Numbered from the stretch's first letter, positions 8,266 to 17,780 are shown. The stretch is 64,000 bases of DNA from an uncultured Eubacteriales bacterium (GCA_900544765.1 UQWI01000008.1:1-64000), one strand, 5' to 3'. The notes: generated by a model not told the origin, from the sequence alone. A program made the numbers and translations.

Positions 8266-8273
8266 GAAAATAT

Positions 8274-8921
8274 TTAATTCAGACTTTGCTCGAGCTCTTT
8301 TGCGTCTGAAACCAAGACGCTCGCCCCGCTCTCGTGCAGCTGTTCCGGGGTGCGGAAGCCCCAGGTGACGGAGATGCAGTCCACACCGGCGTTGGCGGCA
8401 GTCTCTATGTCCACCTCGCTGTCGCCAATGTAGACGGTGTCCTCGCGCTTTGAGCCCAGCATGCGCATGACCTCGAGAACGGAGTCCGGCGCGGGCTTGC
8501 GGCGTATGCCTTCGCGGTCGCCGACCACAGCCTCGACAAGGCCGGAAAACCAGCGCTCGCCGAGAACCTGCGCGGCGCTGTCGGGCTTGTTGGAGACTAT
8601 GGCGCAGTGTACGCCGGAGGCCTTCAGACGCCCCAGGAGCTCTATGATGCCCGGATATGGCGCAGTCTTTTCGGACGAGTGCGCACGGTAGTATTCCAGG
8701 TAGTCGTCAAAGACCGCCTGGTAGTTCGGGTCGTCGTAGCCGCCGGGGACGCAGTGTGAAATCAGGTACCTGGAGCCGTAGCCCAGGCTCGCACGCATGT
8801 GCTCCCGCGAGACGAGGGGGTAGCCGAAGTCGGCGAGGGCGTGGTTGACGCCGTCGGTGAGGTCGTCGAGCGTGTCAAGCAGCGTACCGTCAAGGTCGAA
8901 AATAACAGTGTCGTATCTCAT
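8274..8921 (-). CDS. HAD-superfamily phosphatase, phosphoglycolate-phosphatase-like
   Basis: 215 aa. HAD motif I is IFDLDGTLLDT close to the N-terminus, motif II is CAIVSNKPD (Ser/Asn type), motif III is the Lys in RRKPAPD and motif IV is YIGDSEVDIETAANAG. The cap between motifs I and II is helical, as in the Gph/PgmB group (subfamily IA). Substrate could be phosphoglycolate or another sugar or nucleotide monophosphate. The ATG at 8921 puts motif I at residues 6-16. There is no ribosome-binding site: a promoter (TTGACA-17-TATGCT) ends six bases before this ATG, so the mRNA may be leaderless. Confidence 0.87.
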   Translation of the reverse strand: MRYDTVIFDLDGTLLDTLDDLTDGVNHALADFGYPLVSREHMRASLGYGSRYLISHCVPGGYDDPNYQAVFDDYLEYYRAHSSEKTAPYPGIIELLGRLKASGVHCAIVSNKPDSAAQVLGERWFSGLVEAVVGDREGIRRKPAPDSVLEVMRMLGSKREDTVYIGDSEVDIETAANAGVDCISVTWGFRTPEQLHESGASVLVSDAKELEQSLN

Positions 8922-8927
8922 GAGCAG

Positions 8928-8956
8928 AGCATAACGCATTTTTAAAATAATGTCAA
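8928..8956 (-). promoter_or_regulatory. Promoter of HAD gene, ending 6 bases before ATG
   Basis: Minus strand TTGACA, 17 bases, TATGCT, then CTGCTC and ATG. Transcription would start at or next to the start codon. Confidence 0.7.
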
Positions 8957-8964
8957 TGACGTTC

Positions 8965-8993
8965 TTGACATTTGTCCACGGGTGTGCTATCAT
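8965..8993 (+). promoter_or_regulatory. SigA promoter of tRNA-Ser (GCT)
   Basis: TTGACA, 17 bases, TATCAT, 24 bases before the tRNA. It stands back to back with the HAD promoter, the two -35 boxes being 8 bases apart. Confidence 0.85.
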
Positions 8994-9017
8994 ATACAAG
9001 CTTTAATCAGTAGGCAT

Positions 9018-9109
9018 GCGGAAGTACCCAAGAGGCCGAAGGGGCTCCCCTGCTAAGGGAGTAGCTGGTCTGAAGCCAGGCGAGGGTTCAAATCCCTCCT
9101 TCCGCGCCA
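9018..9109 (+). tRNA. tRNA-Ser (GCT)
   Basis: Class II tRNA. Acceptor GCGGAAG pairs with CTTCCGC, anticodon arm CTCCC-CTGCTAA-GGGAG gives GCT (serine, AGC/AGU), long variable arm, discriminator G, CCA encoded. Confidence 0.95.
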
Positions 9110-9110
9110 C

Positions 9111-9147
9111 GTCGCTGCGGACGACATATCGTTCGCAGCGACTTTTT
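9111..9147 (+). terminator. Terminator of tRNA-Ser (GCT)
   Basis: GTCGCTGCGGACGA-CATA-TCGTTCGCAGCGAC then TTTTT: 14 bp stem. Confidence 0.9.
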
Positions 9148-9302
9148 GCAAAAGTCACTTCTCACTCATTCTGTCGCAGCTCCTTTCAGCTTCAAAACCC
9201 ATGGTTTTGAAGCTGATTTTTGCTTTTTGGCAAGCGTCACATCGCTTGCCCTGACTTTTATTCATTCTGAAAAAAGTCAGGTCGCGCTCGTTCTGCTGCC
9301 CT

Positions 9303-9343
9303 TCCTTCCAAAATTGAACCCGCTGCGCTGGGCTTCAATTTTG
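9303..9343 (+). repeat. Hairpin repeat copy 1 (41 bases)
   Basis: Identical to 9491-9531. Contains TCCTTC followed by CAAAATTGAA, a GC-rich loop CGCTGCGCTG, and TTCAATTTTG: a palindromic unit. Confidence 0.9.
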
Positions 9344-9490
9344 TTTCAAATTCTCTTTTATACGTTCAAACGCTGTAAGAATGCGTTTTTTATCTTTCGA
9401 TTAAAAAACACGCCTCGCGTCGTTACCTTGCTTCTCCTTTCAGGACCGAAACCAGAGGTTTCAGTCCTGTTTTTTGAGTTCTGCTGCTCA

Positions 9491-9531
9491 TCCTTCCAAA
9501 ATTGAACCCGCTGCGCTGGGCTTCAATTTTG
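9491..9531 (+). repeat. Hairpin repeat copy 2 (41 bases)
   Basis: Exact copy of 9303-9343, offset by 188 bases. Flanks differ downstream, and upstream share TTCTGCTGC. Confidence 0.9.
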
Positions 9532-9560
9532 CTTTGCTTGCTGGTAATAACACTCGCGCG

Positions 9561-9595
9561 AAAAAGCCGTAGGCGAAAGCCTGCGGCTTTTTTCT
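9561..9595 (+). terminator. Intrinsic terminator
   Basis: AAAAAGCCGTAGGC-GAAA-GCCTGCGGCTTTTTT. Marks the right end of the hairpin array. Confidence 0.85.
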
Positions 9596-9615
9596 TTACA
9601 ATATAATAAATATCA

Positions 9616-9653
9616 GCAGCCCCGGGCGAAAAACCGTCCGGGGCTGCGTTTTT
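9616..9653. terminator. Terminator next to ugpC-like gene
   Basis: GCAGCCCCGG and CCGGGGCTGC flank an A-rich loop, T-run on the plus side. Lies just beyond the stop of the minus-strand ABC ATPase gene. Confidence 0.75.
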
Positions 9654-9662
9654 ATTTACATA

Positions 9663-10865
9663 TCAGGTGAGGGCCTTGCCGGTCTCGGTGTCAAAGATGT
9701 GCAGCACATTGCCGCCGAAGGTGAAGTTCACCTCGTCGCCGTAGTGGAAGCCGGCGGTGTGTGCGGCGGGCAGGTCGACGGTTGAGATAACCATGACGAT
9801 GTCCTTGCCCTGGGCATTGGTGTGCAGGTGGATGGACGAGCCCATCATCTCGGAGACGTCCACCTTGGCCTTTATGGAGTGCTCGGTGCCGGGGGCGCAG
9901 AGCATGATGTGCTCGGGGCGCACGCCCAAGGTGACGGCGCCGGACTGCGCATTGTGCTCGAGCAGGGCCTTCTGCTTATCCTCGCTGGGCTCAAACACGC
10001 TGCCGCAGGCGGTGACAGTGAACTTGTCGCCGTCGCGGGTCAGCACGGCGTCGAAGAAGTTCATCTGCGGAGTGCCTATGAAACCGGCGACGAAGAGGTT
10101 CGCCGGGTGGTTAAAGACCTCCTGAGGCGTGCCTATCTGCTGCACGAAGCCGTCCTTCATGATGACAATACGGTCGCCGAGGGTCATGGCCTCGGTCTGG
10201 TCATGGGTGACGTAGATGAAGGTGGTGTTGATGCGCTGGCGGAGCTTGATTATCTCGGCGCGCATCTGGTTGCGGAGCTTGGCGTCCAGGTTGGAGAGCG
10301 GCTCGTCCATCAGGAACACCTTAGGCTCACGGACTATGGCGCGGCCTATGGCGACACGCTGACGCTGGCCGCCGGAGAGCGCCTTCGGCTTGCGCTCGAG
10401 GTACTGCGTGATGTCGAGTATCTCTGCGGCCTCGCGCACTTTTTTATCTATAGTGTCCTTGTCAACATGCCTCAGCTTGAGCGAGAAGGCCATGTTGTTG
10501 TATACGGTCATATGGGGGTAGAGAGCGTAGTTCTGGAAAACCATCGCTATGTCGCGGTCCTTCGGGGCGACGTCGTTCACGACCTTGCCGTCGATGATGA
10601 CCTCGCCTTCGCTGATCTCCTCAAGGCCGGCTATCATGCGCAGGGTGGTGGACTTGCCGCAGCCGGAGGGGCCGACGAGCACGATGAACTCCTTGTCAGC
10701 GATGTCGATGTTGAAATCGTGCACCGCAATGACGCCGCGCTCCGTCACCTGGAGGTTTACCTTGTTCTCCTCGGCAGCAGCGTCTTCTTTCTTGGCCTTT
10801 TTCTTCTTGCTGCCTGGAGCGTTGGGGTAGATTTTCATTACATTTTTGAGGACAACCTCTGCCAT
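9663..10865 (-). CDS. ugpC: Sugar ABC transporter ATPase, UgpC/MsmK type
   Basis: 400 aa. Powers carbohydrate import, often for several transporters. Walker A VGPSGCGKST, Q-loop VFQNYALYPHMTVYNNMAF, signature LSGGQRQRVAIGRA, Walker B VFLMDEPLSNLD, H-loop YVTHDQTEAM, and the C-terminal MalK-type regulatory OB region (GVRPEHI). Odd feature: a Lys/Ala/Glu-rich insert (KKKKAKKEDAAAEE) at about residues 20-33, before Walker A, makes it longer than usual (about 370). No permease or solute-binding genes are adjacent, which fits a shared ATPase. Start ATG at 10865 is set by homology; it lacks a close ribosome-binding site. A promoter lies 180 bases upstream. Confidence 0.9.
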   Translation of the reverse strand: MAEVVLKNVMKIYPNAPGSKKKKAKKEDAAAEENKVNLQVTERGVIAVHDFNIDIADKEFIVLVGPSGCGKSTTLRMIAGLEEISEGEVIIDGKVVNDVAPKDRDIAMVFQNYALYPHMTVYNNMAFSLKLRHVDKDTIDKKVREAAEILDITQYLERKPKALSGGQRQRVAIGRAIVREPKVFLMDEPLSNLDAKLRNQMRAEIIKLRQRINTTFIYVTHDQTEAMTLGDRIVIMKDGFVQQIGTPQEVFNHPANLFVAGFIGTPQMNFFDAVLTRDGDKFTVTACGSVFEPSEDKQKALLEHNAQSGAVTLGVRPEHIMLCAPGTEHSIKAKVDVSEMMGSSIHLHTNAQGKDIVMVISTVDLPAAHTAGFHYGDEVNFTFGGNVLHIFDTETGKALT

Positions 10866-11131
10866 AAGTTCGCTGTGACGCCTCTGCCTCCGCAATGGGG
10901 CGCCTCGCCGGCATCCGCTTGGGATGCGCAGCATTACGCCAGGTCTCCACACTGACGCACCGCCAGCCGCGGTATTTCCTCCTTTACTTATGTACGCCGC
11001 GGCATAAAAATGGAGTGCCGCGACGCCATGGACTATCCTATATTTTATCAGATGGTCCGTTATGTGTAAACCGTAGAGATTGAACAGAAATGCGTCCTCA
11101 GACACAGCACTATGCACAAAATTTGCGTGTA
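10866..11131 (-). other. Untranslated region upstream of ugpC-like gene
   Basis: No gene seen. Holds the promoter at 11042-11070, a hairpin CGCGGCA-N11-TGCCGCG about 35 bases into the transcript, and a strong unused ribosome-binding sequence (AAAGGAGG, about 10980-10987) with no start codon at a usable distance. The long leader may carry regulation. Confidence 0.5.
11042..11070 (-). promoter_or_regulatory. Promoter of ugpC-like gene
   Basis: Minus strand TTTACA, 17 bases, TAAAAT. Confidence 0.7.
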
Positions 11132-11164
11132 CGAAAAATCCCCCGCCGTTTTCGGCGGGGGATT
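11132..11164 (-). terminator. Terminator of groESL
   Basis: Minus strand AATCCCCCGCCG-AAAA-CGGCGGGGGATT then TTTCG: 12 bp stem. Confidence 0.9.
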
Positions 11165-11186
11165 GAAGTTTAATTGGCGCTGGGGA

Positions 11187-12818
<1,632 letters not shown>

Positions 12819-12850
12819 TTAAATCTTCCTCCTATATGATAAACGCAAAA

Positions 12851-13135
12851 TTACTCGACGATGGCGAGGATGTCGCTCTGACGCACGATGGTCAGCTCTT
12901 CCTCGTCGACCTTTACCTTGGTGCCGGAGTACTTGCCGACCAGCACGGTCTCGCCGGCCTTGACGGTCATAACGACCTCGTTGCCGTCAACCACGCCGCC
13001 GGGGCCGACTTCTACGACCTCGTAGAGCTCGGGCTTCTCCTGCGCCGTGGAGGCGAGGTAAATGCCGCTCTTGGTCTTTTCTTCGGCTTCCTTCTGCTTG
13101 AGTACGACACGGTCAGCCAAAGGCTTCAGTTTCAT
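12851..13135 (-). CDS. groES: Co-chaperonin GroES
   Basis: 94 aa. Heptameric lid of GroEL. Shows MKLKPLADRVVLKQ, the mobile loop EEKTKSGIYLASTAQEKP, and the C-terminal VGKYSGTKVKVDEEEL-ILAIVE. ATG preceded by AGGAGG. First gene of the operon; the 5' leader includes CIRCE 50-76 bases before the start. Confidence 0.98.
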   Translation of the reverse strand: MKLKPLADRVVLKQKEAEEKTKSGIYLASTAQEKPELYEVVEVGPGGVVDGNEVVMTVKAGETVLVGKYSGTKVKVDEEELTIVRQSDILAIVE

Positions 13136-13184
13136 GTATATTACCTCCTAAGTTTTATATACGGAATAAAACAGTTTGAGCGTG

Positions 13185-13211
13185 TTAGCACTCTTTGCAC
13201 CTGAGTGCTAA
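13185..13211. promoter_or_regulatory. CIRCE operator (HrcA binding site)
   Basis: TTAGCACTC, 9 bases, GAGTGCTAA: perfect match to the CIRCE inverted repeat. It lies just downstream of the groES promoter, so heat-shock control by the HrcA repressor is expected. hrcA is not in the window. Confidence 0.97.
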
Positions 13212-13221
13212 CACGCTTATA

Positions 13222-13249
13222 AATGTACCACAATTCTGCAAATTGTCAA
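13222..13249 (-). promoter_or_regulatory. SigA promoter of groESL
   Basis: Minus strand TTGACA, 16 bases, TACATT, positioned so that transcription begins close to CIRCE. Confidence 0.75.
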
Positions 13250-13324
13250 GGGGGTTATATAAAATAAATCTTGAAACTTTTTGTGAACAAGGGGCAAAAC
13301 GTCCGGCAGCGGGGAAGGGAAGGC

Positions 13325-13365
13325 ACAAAAGCACCCTGTATGAGTACACATACAGGGCGCTTTGT
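13325..13365 (-). terminator. Terminator of lipid kinase gene
   Basis: Minus strand GCGCCCTGTATG-TGTACT-CATACAGGGTGC then TTTTGTGCC. Confidence 0.85.
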
Positions 13366-13371
13366 GGGATT

Positions 13372-14310
13372 TTACGACCGTTTTTCACGGAAAAACTTCA
13401 TGTCCTTTGGCACGATGAAGTTAACTCCGCCGGGGATGAGGTCGAAAACTGCGGTAGTCGAGTGCTCCGCCTCACCGTCGATATTTATCACTTCCGTGTT
13501 GCGGCACTTGACCTCGAGGTGGGTGGTGCGCACGCAGGTTATGTACTGCGGGTAGTGCTTGTAGTGGCCCTTGGCATAGCTCATGATTACGCCCAGCAGC
13601 TTCGCGCGGTTGACGCCGGAGGCGATGAGCACGTCCATGACGCCGTCGTCGGGCCGTGCGTCGTTCGTGGGGTTGAATCCGCCGCCGTAGTAGCGCCCGT
13701 TGCAGACGCAGACCAGGTTGAGTTCCGGCCCGCAGGTGAGCCCCTCGGTGACGGCTGTCATGGCCTGCTTGACGCCCTTCACATAGTTGACGGCGAGGCT
13801 GACGACGTAGCCCGCAGCGCCGCCGACGACGGGCAGGCCGCTGTACTTGTGCACATCGGTGCCGACTCGCGCGTCGATGCCGAGGGAGCAGATGTTGATG
13901 GCGTAGCGGTCGTTGCACTTTATGACGTCGAGCGGCCGGACCTCGCCGGTCATGAGCTCGGTCAAATCGTAGAAGCGGGACTTCTCGTTCTCGAACATGC
14001 GGATGAAGTCGTTGCCGGTGCCGCAGGGGAAGTGGGTCACCGCCGTATTCGCCAGCCCGGCCGCGCCGTTGACGCACTCGTTGAGCGTGCCGTCGCCGCC
14101 GCAGGCGTAGACGCGCAGCTCACGGCAGGCCGCGGCGGCGGAGCGTATCCTGCCCACGGCGTCCATCGGCGCGCTGGTGACGTATATCTCGAATTCGTCG
14201 CGCGCGCGCATGCTCGTGGGCAGGCGGTTCATCGCCTCGTGGATGAGCCGGAGCTTGTCCTCGGGCTTCTGCGTCCCCGCGACGGGATTAACTATAAACA
14301 GGTGTTTCAT
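13372..14310 (-). CDS. Diacylglycerol/lipid kinase family protein (YegS/DgkB type)
   Basis: 312 aa. ATP-dependent phosphorylation of a lipid such as diacylglycerol is expected. N-terminal FIVNPVAGTQ, the kinase motif YACGGDGTLNECVNG about residues 70-85, PCGTGNDFIRMF, and a C-terminal beta-rich domain with NGRYYGGGFNPTNDARPDDG and INIDGEAE. Length fits the DAGK_cat family. The ATG at 14310 is 11 bases after the stop of the RNA methyltransferase gene, so both form an operon. Ends at the terminator 13325-13365. Confidence 0.92.
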   Translation of the reverse strand: MKHLFIVNPVAGTQKPEDKLRLIHEAMNRLPTSMRARDEFEIYVTSAPMDAVGRIRSAAAACRELRVYACGGDGTLNECVNGAAGLANTAVTHFPCGTGNDFIRMFENEKSRFYDLTELMTGEVRPLDVIKCNDRYAINICSLGIDARVGTDVHKYSGLPVVGGAAGYVVSLAVNYVKGVKQAMTAVTEGLTCGPELNLVCVCNGRYYGGGFNPTNDARPDDGVMDVLIASGVNRAKLLGVIMSYAKGHYKHYPQYITCVRTTHLEVKCRNTEVINIDGEAEHSTTAVFDLIPGGVNFIVPKDMKFFREKRS

Positions 14311-14321
14311 CTCATCCTACC

Positions 14322-15464
14322 TTACTTGTTTCTCTCACTGAACATGTAAAGGCTGCACTTTATCATGCCGTTGTACAGCTTGCGGCGCTTCCCGGCGCGG
14401 CAGCCTATGAGCCCCTCGGCGTTCTCGTCGCTGGTGAGCAGGCTCAGCCGCCAGCTGCCCTCGTTCCGCCAGGCCTCGCCGAAACTGCGCAGCAGCTCCT
14501 CGGCGGAGCGCCTCTCCATCAGGCGCTCGCCGTAGGGAGGGTTCGTGACGATGGCGCCGCTGTCCGTGTGCCGCTCAAACCTGCGCGCGTCCGCGACAGA
14601 GAAGCGTATCAGCCCCTCGACGCCCGCACGTCGCGCGTTTTCGCGGGCGAGCTTCACGGCGGCGGGGTCGATGTCGGAGGCATATATGCGGTACTCGCCG
14701 TTGAACTCGCGCGCACGGGCGCTCTCGCGCTCGTCGGACCAGACGCGGGAGGGAATCTCGCCCCAGCCCTCGGCGGCGAAGCGGCGGTTCAGGCCGGGCG
14801 CGCGGCCCTTTGCGGCGAGGGCTGCCTCTATGGCAATCGTGCCGCTGCCGCAGAAGGGATCTGCAAACTCGCCCCGGCCGCGGTAGCCGGATATGTCGAC
14901 GATGGCGGCGGCGAGCGTCTCGCGCAGCGGCGCGGCGTTGTGGGCCGGGCGGTAGCCGCGCTTGTGCAGCGCCGTGCCCGAGGTGTCGAGAAAGACGCGG
15001 CACACGTTCTTTAGCAGCGTGAAGCGCAGCTTGTACTCCTTACCGGTCTCCGGCATGCGCACGAGGGCGTAGCGCTCGCCCAGGCGCACGGCGGCGGCCT
15101 TCTTTATTATGCGCTGGCAGTCCGGCACGGAGTGCAGCTCGCTGTCAAGGCTCCAGCCCTCGACGGGGAAGGCGGCGTCGCGCGGCATCCAGTCCTCGAG
15201 CGGCAGCGCCCTTACGCCATCGAAGAGCTCGTCAAAGCTGCGCGCGGGGAATTCGCCCAGCAGCAATAAAATGCGCTCGGCAAAGCGCGAGCGTATATTC
15301 GCCCGGGCCAGGCCCGCGGCGTCGGTGCGGAAGAGCACGCGCCCGTTCTCGGGCGAGACATCCTCCATGCCCATGTGGCGCAGCTCGTTGCCGAGCGGCC
15401 CTTCCAGACCGAAAAGGCAGCTTGCGCACAGCTCCAAACGCCCGGAAGGCGCCGCTGAGACCAT
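14322..15464 (-). CDS. Class I SAM-dependent RNA methyltransferase with THUMP domain (RlmL/YpsC type)
   Basis: 380 aa. The family methylates guanine-N2 in 23S rRNA. Residues about 10-160 form the ferredoxin-like/THUMP RNA-binding part (CLFGLEGPLGNELRHMG, LVRMPETGKEY), followed by HKRGYRPAHNAAPLRETLAAAIV, motif I FADPFCGSGTIAIEAAL, the SDIDPAAVKLARENARRAG motif and the catalytic TNPPYGERL. Length (380) matches the single-domain Bacillota members rather than fused E. coli RlmKL. GGAGGG 8 bases before the ATG. Operon with the lipid kinase gene downstream. Confidence 0.92.
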   Translation of the reverse strand: MVSAAPSGRLELCASCLFGLEGPLGNELRHMGMEDVSPENGRVLFRTDAAGLARANIRSRFAERILLLLGEFPARSFDELFDGVRALPLEDWMPRDAAFPVEGWSLDSELHSVPDCQRIIKKAAAVRLGERYALVRMPETGKEYKLRFTLLKNVCRVFLDTSGTALHKRGYRPAHNAAPLRETLAAAIVDISGYRGRGEFADPFCGSGTIAIEAALAAKGRAPGLNRRFAAEGWGEIPSRVWSDERESARAREFNGEYRIYASDIDPAAVKLARENARRAGVEGLIRFSVADARRFERHTDSGAIVTNPPYGERLMERRSAEELLRSFGEAWRNEGSWRLSLLTSDENAEGLIGCRAGKRRKLYNGMIKCSLYMFSERNK

Positions 15465-15560
15465 AGCCTATCCCTCCATAAACGCGTTTCTCAATGCCTG
15501 CGGCGGGCGCAGGCGCGTCCTGTCCGGGACGAAAAACACTGTTTTCTTAGTAGTTACTAT

Positions 15561-15589
15561 AGAATACTATATTTTTTACCCGTTGTAAA
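15561..15589 (-). promoter_or_regulatory. Promoter of RNA methyltransferase operon
   Basis: Minus strand TTTACA, 17 bases, TATTCT. Confidence 0.65.
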
Positions 15590-15701
15590 CCAACTCTTTC
15601 GAGTGCGCAATAGCTGGGGCGAGTTTACAGCTAATTAGATAAATTTGCAGCATATGACAGGGGCTAAATTTTGCTATTTCGTAGAATTTGACGAAAAAGT
15701 A

Positions 15702-15730
15702 TTGATTATTTCCCGACTATCTATTATATT
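15702..15730 (+). promoter_or_regulatory. Promoter of cstA
   Basis: TTGATT, 17 bases, TATATT, in an AT-rich patch 280 bases upstream of the cstA start. Confidence 0.7.
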
Positions 15731-16011
15731 ATGCTATGTTCACGAATTGTTCACGAATAGCCGCGCCACCGCGACAGCTGATTGGTCTTTAACAAAAAGG
15801 GGCCCCTATTTCCGTACAAACCCATTTGAGCACATAGAGCGGAGATAGCTGTTGGCGGCGCGGTTTCTTTGTCGAGTTGAATATCAGGCTCCGGGCCGAG
15901 GGACCCGGACGCTTAACGCGGGCTGATCTATGGCGGCTTGCGCGGCGTTGCCTGTATTTCATATCCGTCCATACCGTAAGAGAGGAACAAAACTAAAAGG
16001 AGTGTGAGTTT

Positions 16012-17553
16012 ATGGTAACTTTCATCATCGGTTTGGTTATCCTTATCGTCGGCGGCGCGCTCTACAGCAAGCTGTGCGCGCACGTCTTCGGGCCTGACGA
16101 TCGCCAGACCCCCGCGTATACCAAGGGCGACGGCGTCGACTACGTTCCCATGCGCGGCTGGAAGAACAGCCTCATAAACCTTCTGAACATCGCGGGCACC
16201 GGCCCCATCCTCGGCCCCATCCAGGGCATCCTGTTTGGGCCCATTGCCTTCATCACCATCCCCATCGGCAACGTGATAGGCGGCGCCATGCACGACTACT
16301 TCAGCGGCATGATCTGCCTGCGTGACGGCGGCAGCCAGATGCCGGACATGGTCAAGAAGTACTCCAACAAGGGTGTGTACACCGTGTACAACATCTTCCT
16401 GTGCGTGCTTCTGCTCCTCGTCGGCGCGGTGTTCGTCTACACCCCGGGCGACATAGCCGCCACTCAGGTCTTTGGCCGTACCGGCGCTGTTGACGACTGG
16501 GCCACCTGGGTTATCTACGGTGTCATCTTCCTGTACTACCTGATAGCCACCGTGTTCCCGATAGACGCCATCATCGGCCGTATCTACCCCGTATTCGGCG
16601 CCATCCTGCTGTTCTCCGCAGTCGGCGTGTTCATAGGCATCTTCGTGAAGGCCTATCCGCTGATAGAGCTCTGGGAGCCCTGGACCAGCGAATTCTTTGA
16701 CTACGGCGCCTACTTTGGCTCCAGCCCCTTCGCCGACGGCGGCACCGGCCAGGTGGCCGGCTCGATTGCCGAGTACACCGCTGTGGGCGGCCACTTCCTG
16801 CCCGTCTTCTTCGTCACGGTCGCCTGCGGCATCCTGTCTGGCTTCCACTCCACCCAGACCGCTATTATCACCCGTACCATGAAGAGCGAGCGTCAGGGCT
16901 CCTACACCTTCTACTGGATGATGATCCTCGAGGGCTTCATCGCCATGGTTTGGGCCGCGGGCGCTATGGGCGTGTACAACAAGGGCATCCAGCCGGTCAT
17001 CGCCGGCCAGGCCACTCAGGCCATTGGCGTCGTCTGCAAGGACATCCTTGGCGACGTCGGCGGCATCATAGCCATCGTGGGTGTTATCGTCCTGCCTGTC
17101 ACGTCCGGCGACACGGCTCTCCGTGCGCTGCGCCTGACACTGGCCGATACCTTCCACATTAAGCAGCAGACCAACGGCAAGCGCCTGATGCTGGCTGTCC
17201 CGATGTTCATTCTCGTCGCGGCCATCATTGTCTGGGCTAAGATCGACTCCAACGGCTTCAACATCCTGTGGCGTTACTTCGCCTGGAGCAACCAGACCAT
17301 CAGCCTGTTCGCCTTCCTCGGCATCACCGTCTGGATGTTCGAGAACGGCAAGGGCAAGTGGTGCTGGATCCCGCTCATCCCGGGCTGCTTCTACGCCTTC
17401 ATCTGCTCGACCTTCATCTCCAACGCCGCTATCGGCTTCAACCTGCCCTGGAACGTCGCCTACATCGTCGGCGTTGTGTTCGCCATCGCTTACGTTGTCG
17501 TCCTCGTGGCTTACGGCAGCAAGCGCGGCAAGAAGGTCCTCAGCGCTCATTGA
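16012..17553 (+). CDS. cstA: Carbon starvation protein CstA-type peptide/pyruvate transporter
   Basis: 513 aa, many membrane helices. CstA-family proteins import peptides or pyruvate. The CstA core is clear: the N-terminal YSKLCAHVFG with DDRQTPAYTKGDGVDYVPM, then GTGPILGPIQGILFGPIAF, GGAMHDYFSGMICLRDGG, SGFHSTQTAIITRTMKSE, and VTSGDTALRALRLTLAD. It is shorter than E. coli CstA (about 700 aa), as usual for Clostridia. AAAGGAG 9 bases before the ATG. Monocistronic with a long leader and its own terminator. The long leader suggests post-transcriptional control, which is inference. Confidence 0.93.
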   Translation: MVTFIIGLVILIVGGALYSKLCAHVFGPDDRQTPAYTKGDGVDYVPMRGWKNSLINLLNIAGTGPILGPIQGILFGPIAFITIPIGNVIGGAMHDYFSGMICLRDGGSQMPDMVKKYSNKGVYTVYNIFLCVLLLLVGAVFVYTPGDIAATQVFGRTGAVDDWATWVIYGVIFLYYLIATVFPIDAIIGRIYPVFGAILLFSAVGVFIGIFVKAYPLIELWEPWTSEFFDYGAYFGSSPFADGGTGQVAGSIAEYTAVGGHFLPVFFVTVACGILSGFHSTQTAIITRTMKSERQGSYTFYWMMILEGFIAMVWAAGAMGVYNKGIQPVIAGQATQAIGVVCKDILGDVGGIIAIVGVIVLPVTSGDTALRALRLTLADTFHIKQQTNGKRLMLAVPMFILVAAIIVWAKIDSNGFNILWRYFAWSNQTISLFAFLGITVWMFENGKGKWCWIPLIPGCFYAFICSTFISNAAIGFNLPWNVAYIVGVVFAIAYVVVLVAYGSKRGKKVLSAH

Positions 17554-17615
17554 GCTTGATGCGTAGAGATACGTCTCCGGACTGCGGCCCATAGAACGCG
17601 GCCCGGAAAAATAAG

Positions 17616-17643
17616 AAGAGGCCCCCTCGGGGGCCTCTTTTTT
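17616..17643 (+). terminator. Terminator of cstA
   Basis: GAGGCCCCC-TC-GGGGGCCTC followed by TTTTTT. Confidence 0.92.
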
Positions 17644-17745
17644 GCTGCGCGGACGCAGGCTTTTGCAGACAGCAGCCGGGCGCCTGCGCCGGCCGTGACT
17701 GCGAGAGCGCTGCTTCAGCGGCTGCAAGTTGACGCTTCGCGAAAG

Positions 17746-17779
17746 ACAAAAGCGCCGTGGACGCAAGTCCACGGCGCTT
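17746..17779 (-). terminator. Terminator of tRNA-Trp
   Basis: Stem AAGCGCCGTGGAC with GTCCACGGCGCTT, 13 bp, minus-strand T-run. Begins directly after the tRNA 3' end. Confidence 0.85.
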
Positions 17780-17780
17780 C

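Larger units (their letters stand above)
9148..9560. other. Non-coding stretch built of hairpin modules
   Basis: No gene recognised: the open frames here translate to low-complexity Phe/Ser/Leu-rich text without a ribosome-binding site. The stretch is a chain of inverted repeats: 9187-9215 (13 bp stem, then T-rich), 9229-9250, 9251-9280, 9309-9343, 9368-9391, 9441-9475 (ends in TTTTTT) and 9497-9531. Three of them are preceded by a similar 19-base lead of the form TTCTGNNGC-N-TCCTTYC at 9169, 9291 and 9479. Two share 41 identical bases. Confidence 0.7.
15465..16011. other. 547-base intergenic region with divergent promoters and long cstA leader
   Basis: No gene recognised. Holds a minus-strand promoter at 15561-15589 for the methyltransferase gene and a plus-strand promoter at 15702-15730 for cstA. 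The cstA leader of about 275 bases has a repeated GTTCACGAAT (15738-15759), a GGGGCCCC palindrome near 15799-15806 and a CCGGGCCGAGGGACCCGG hairpin near 15888-15905. No known riboswitch was recognised. Confidence 0.6.

Noticed and set aside
9303..9531. CRISPR array
   Set aside because: Only two identical copies 188 bases apart, unequal spacing of related units, no cas gene; units are long palindromes.
10980..10987. AAAGGAGG in the ugpC leader as a start signal of a leader peptide
   Set aside because: No start codon within 4 to 12 bases downstream.
15645..15848. 67-aa open frame in the cstA upstream region
   Set aside because: No ribosome-binding site, overlaps the cstA promoter, no recognisable pattern.
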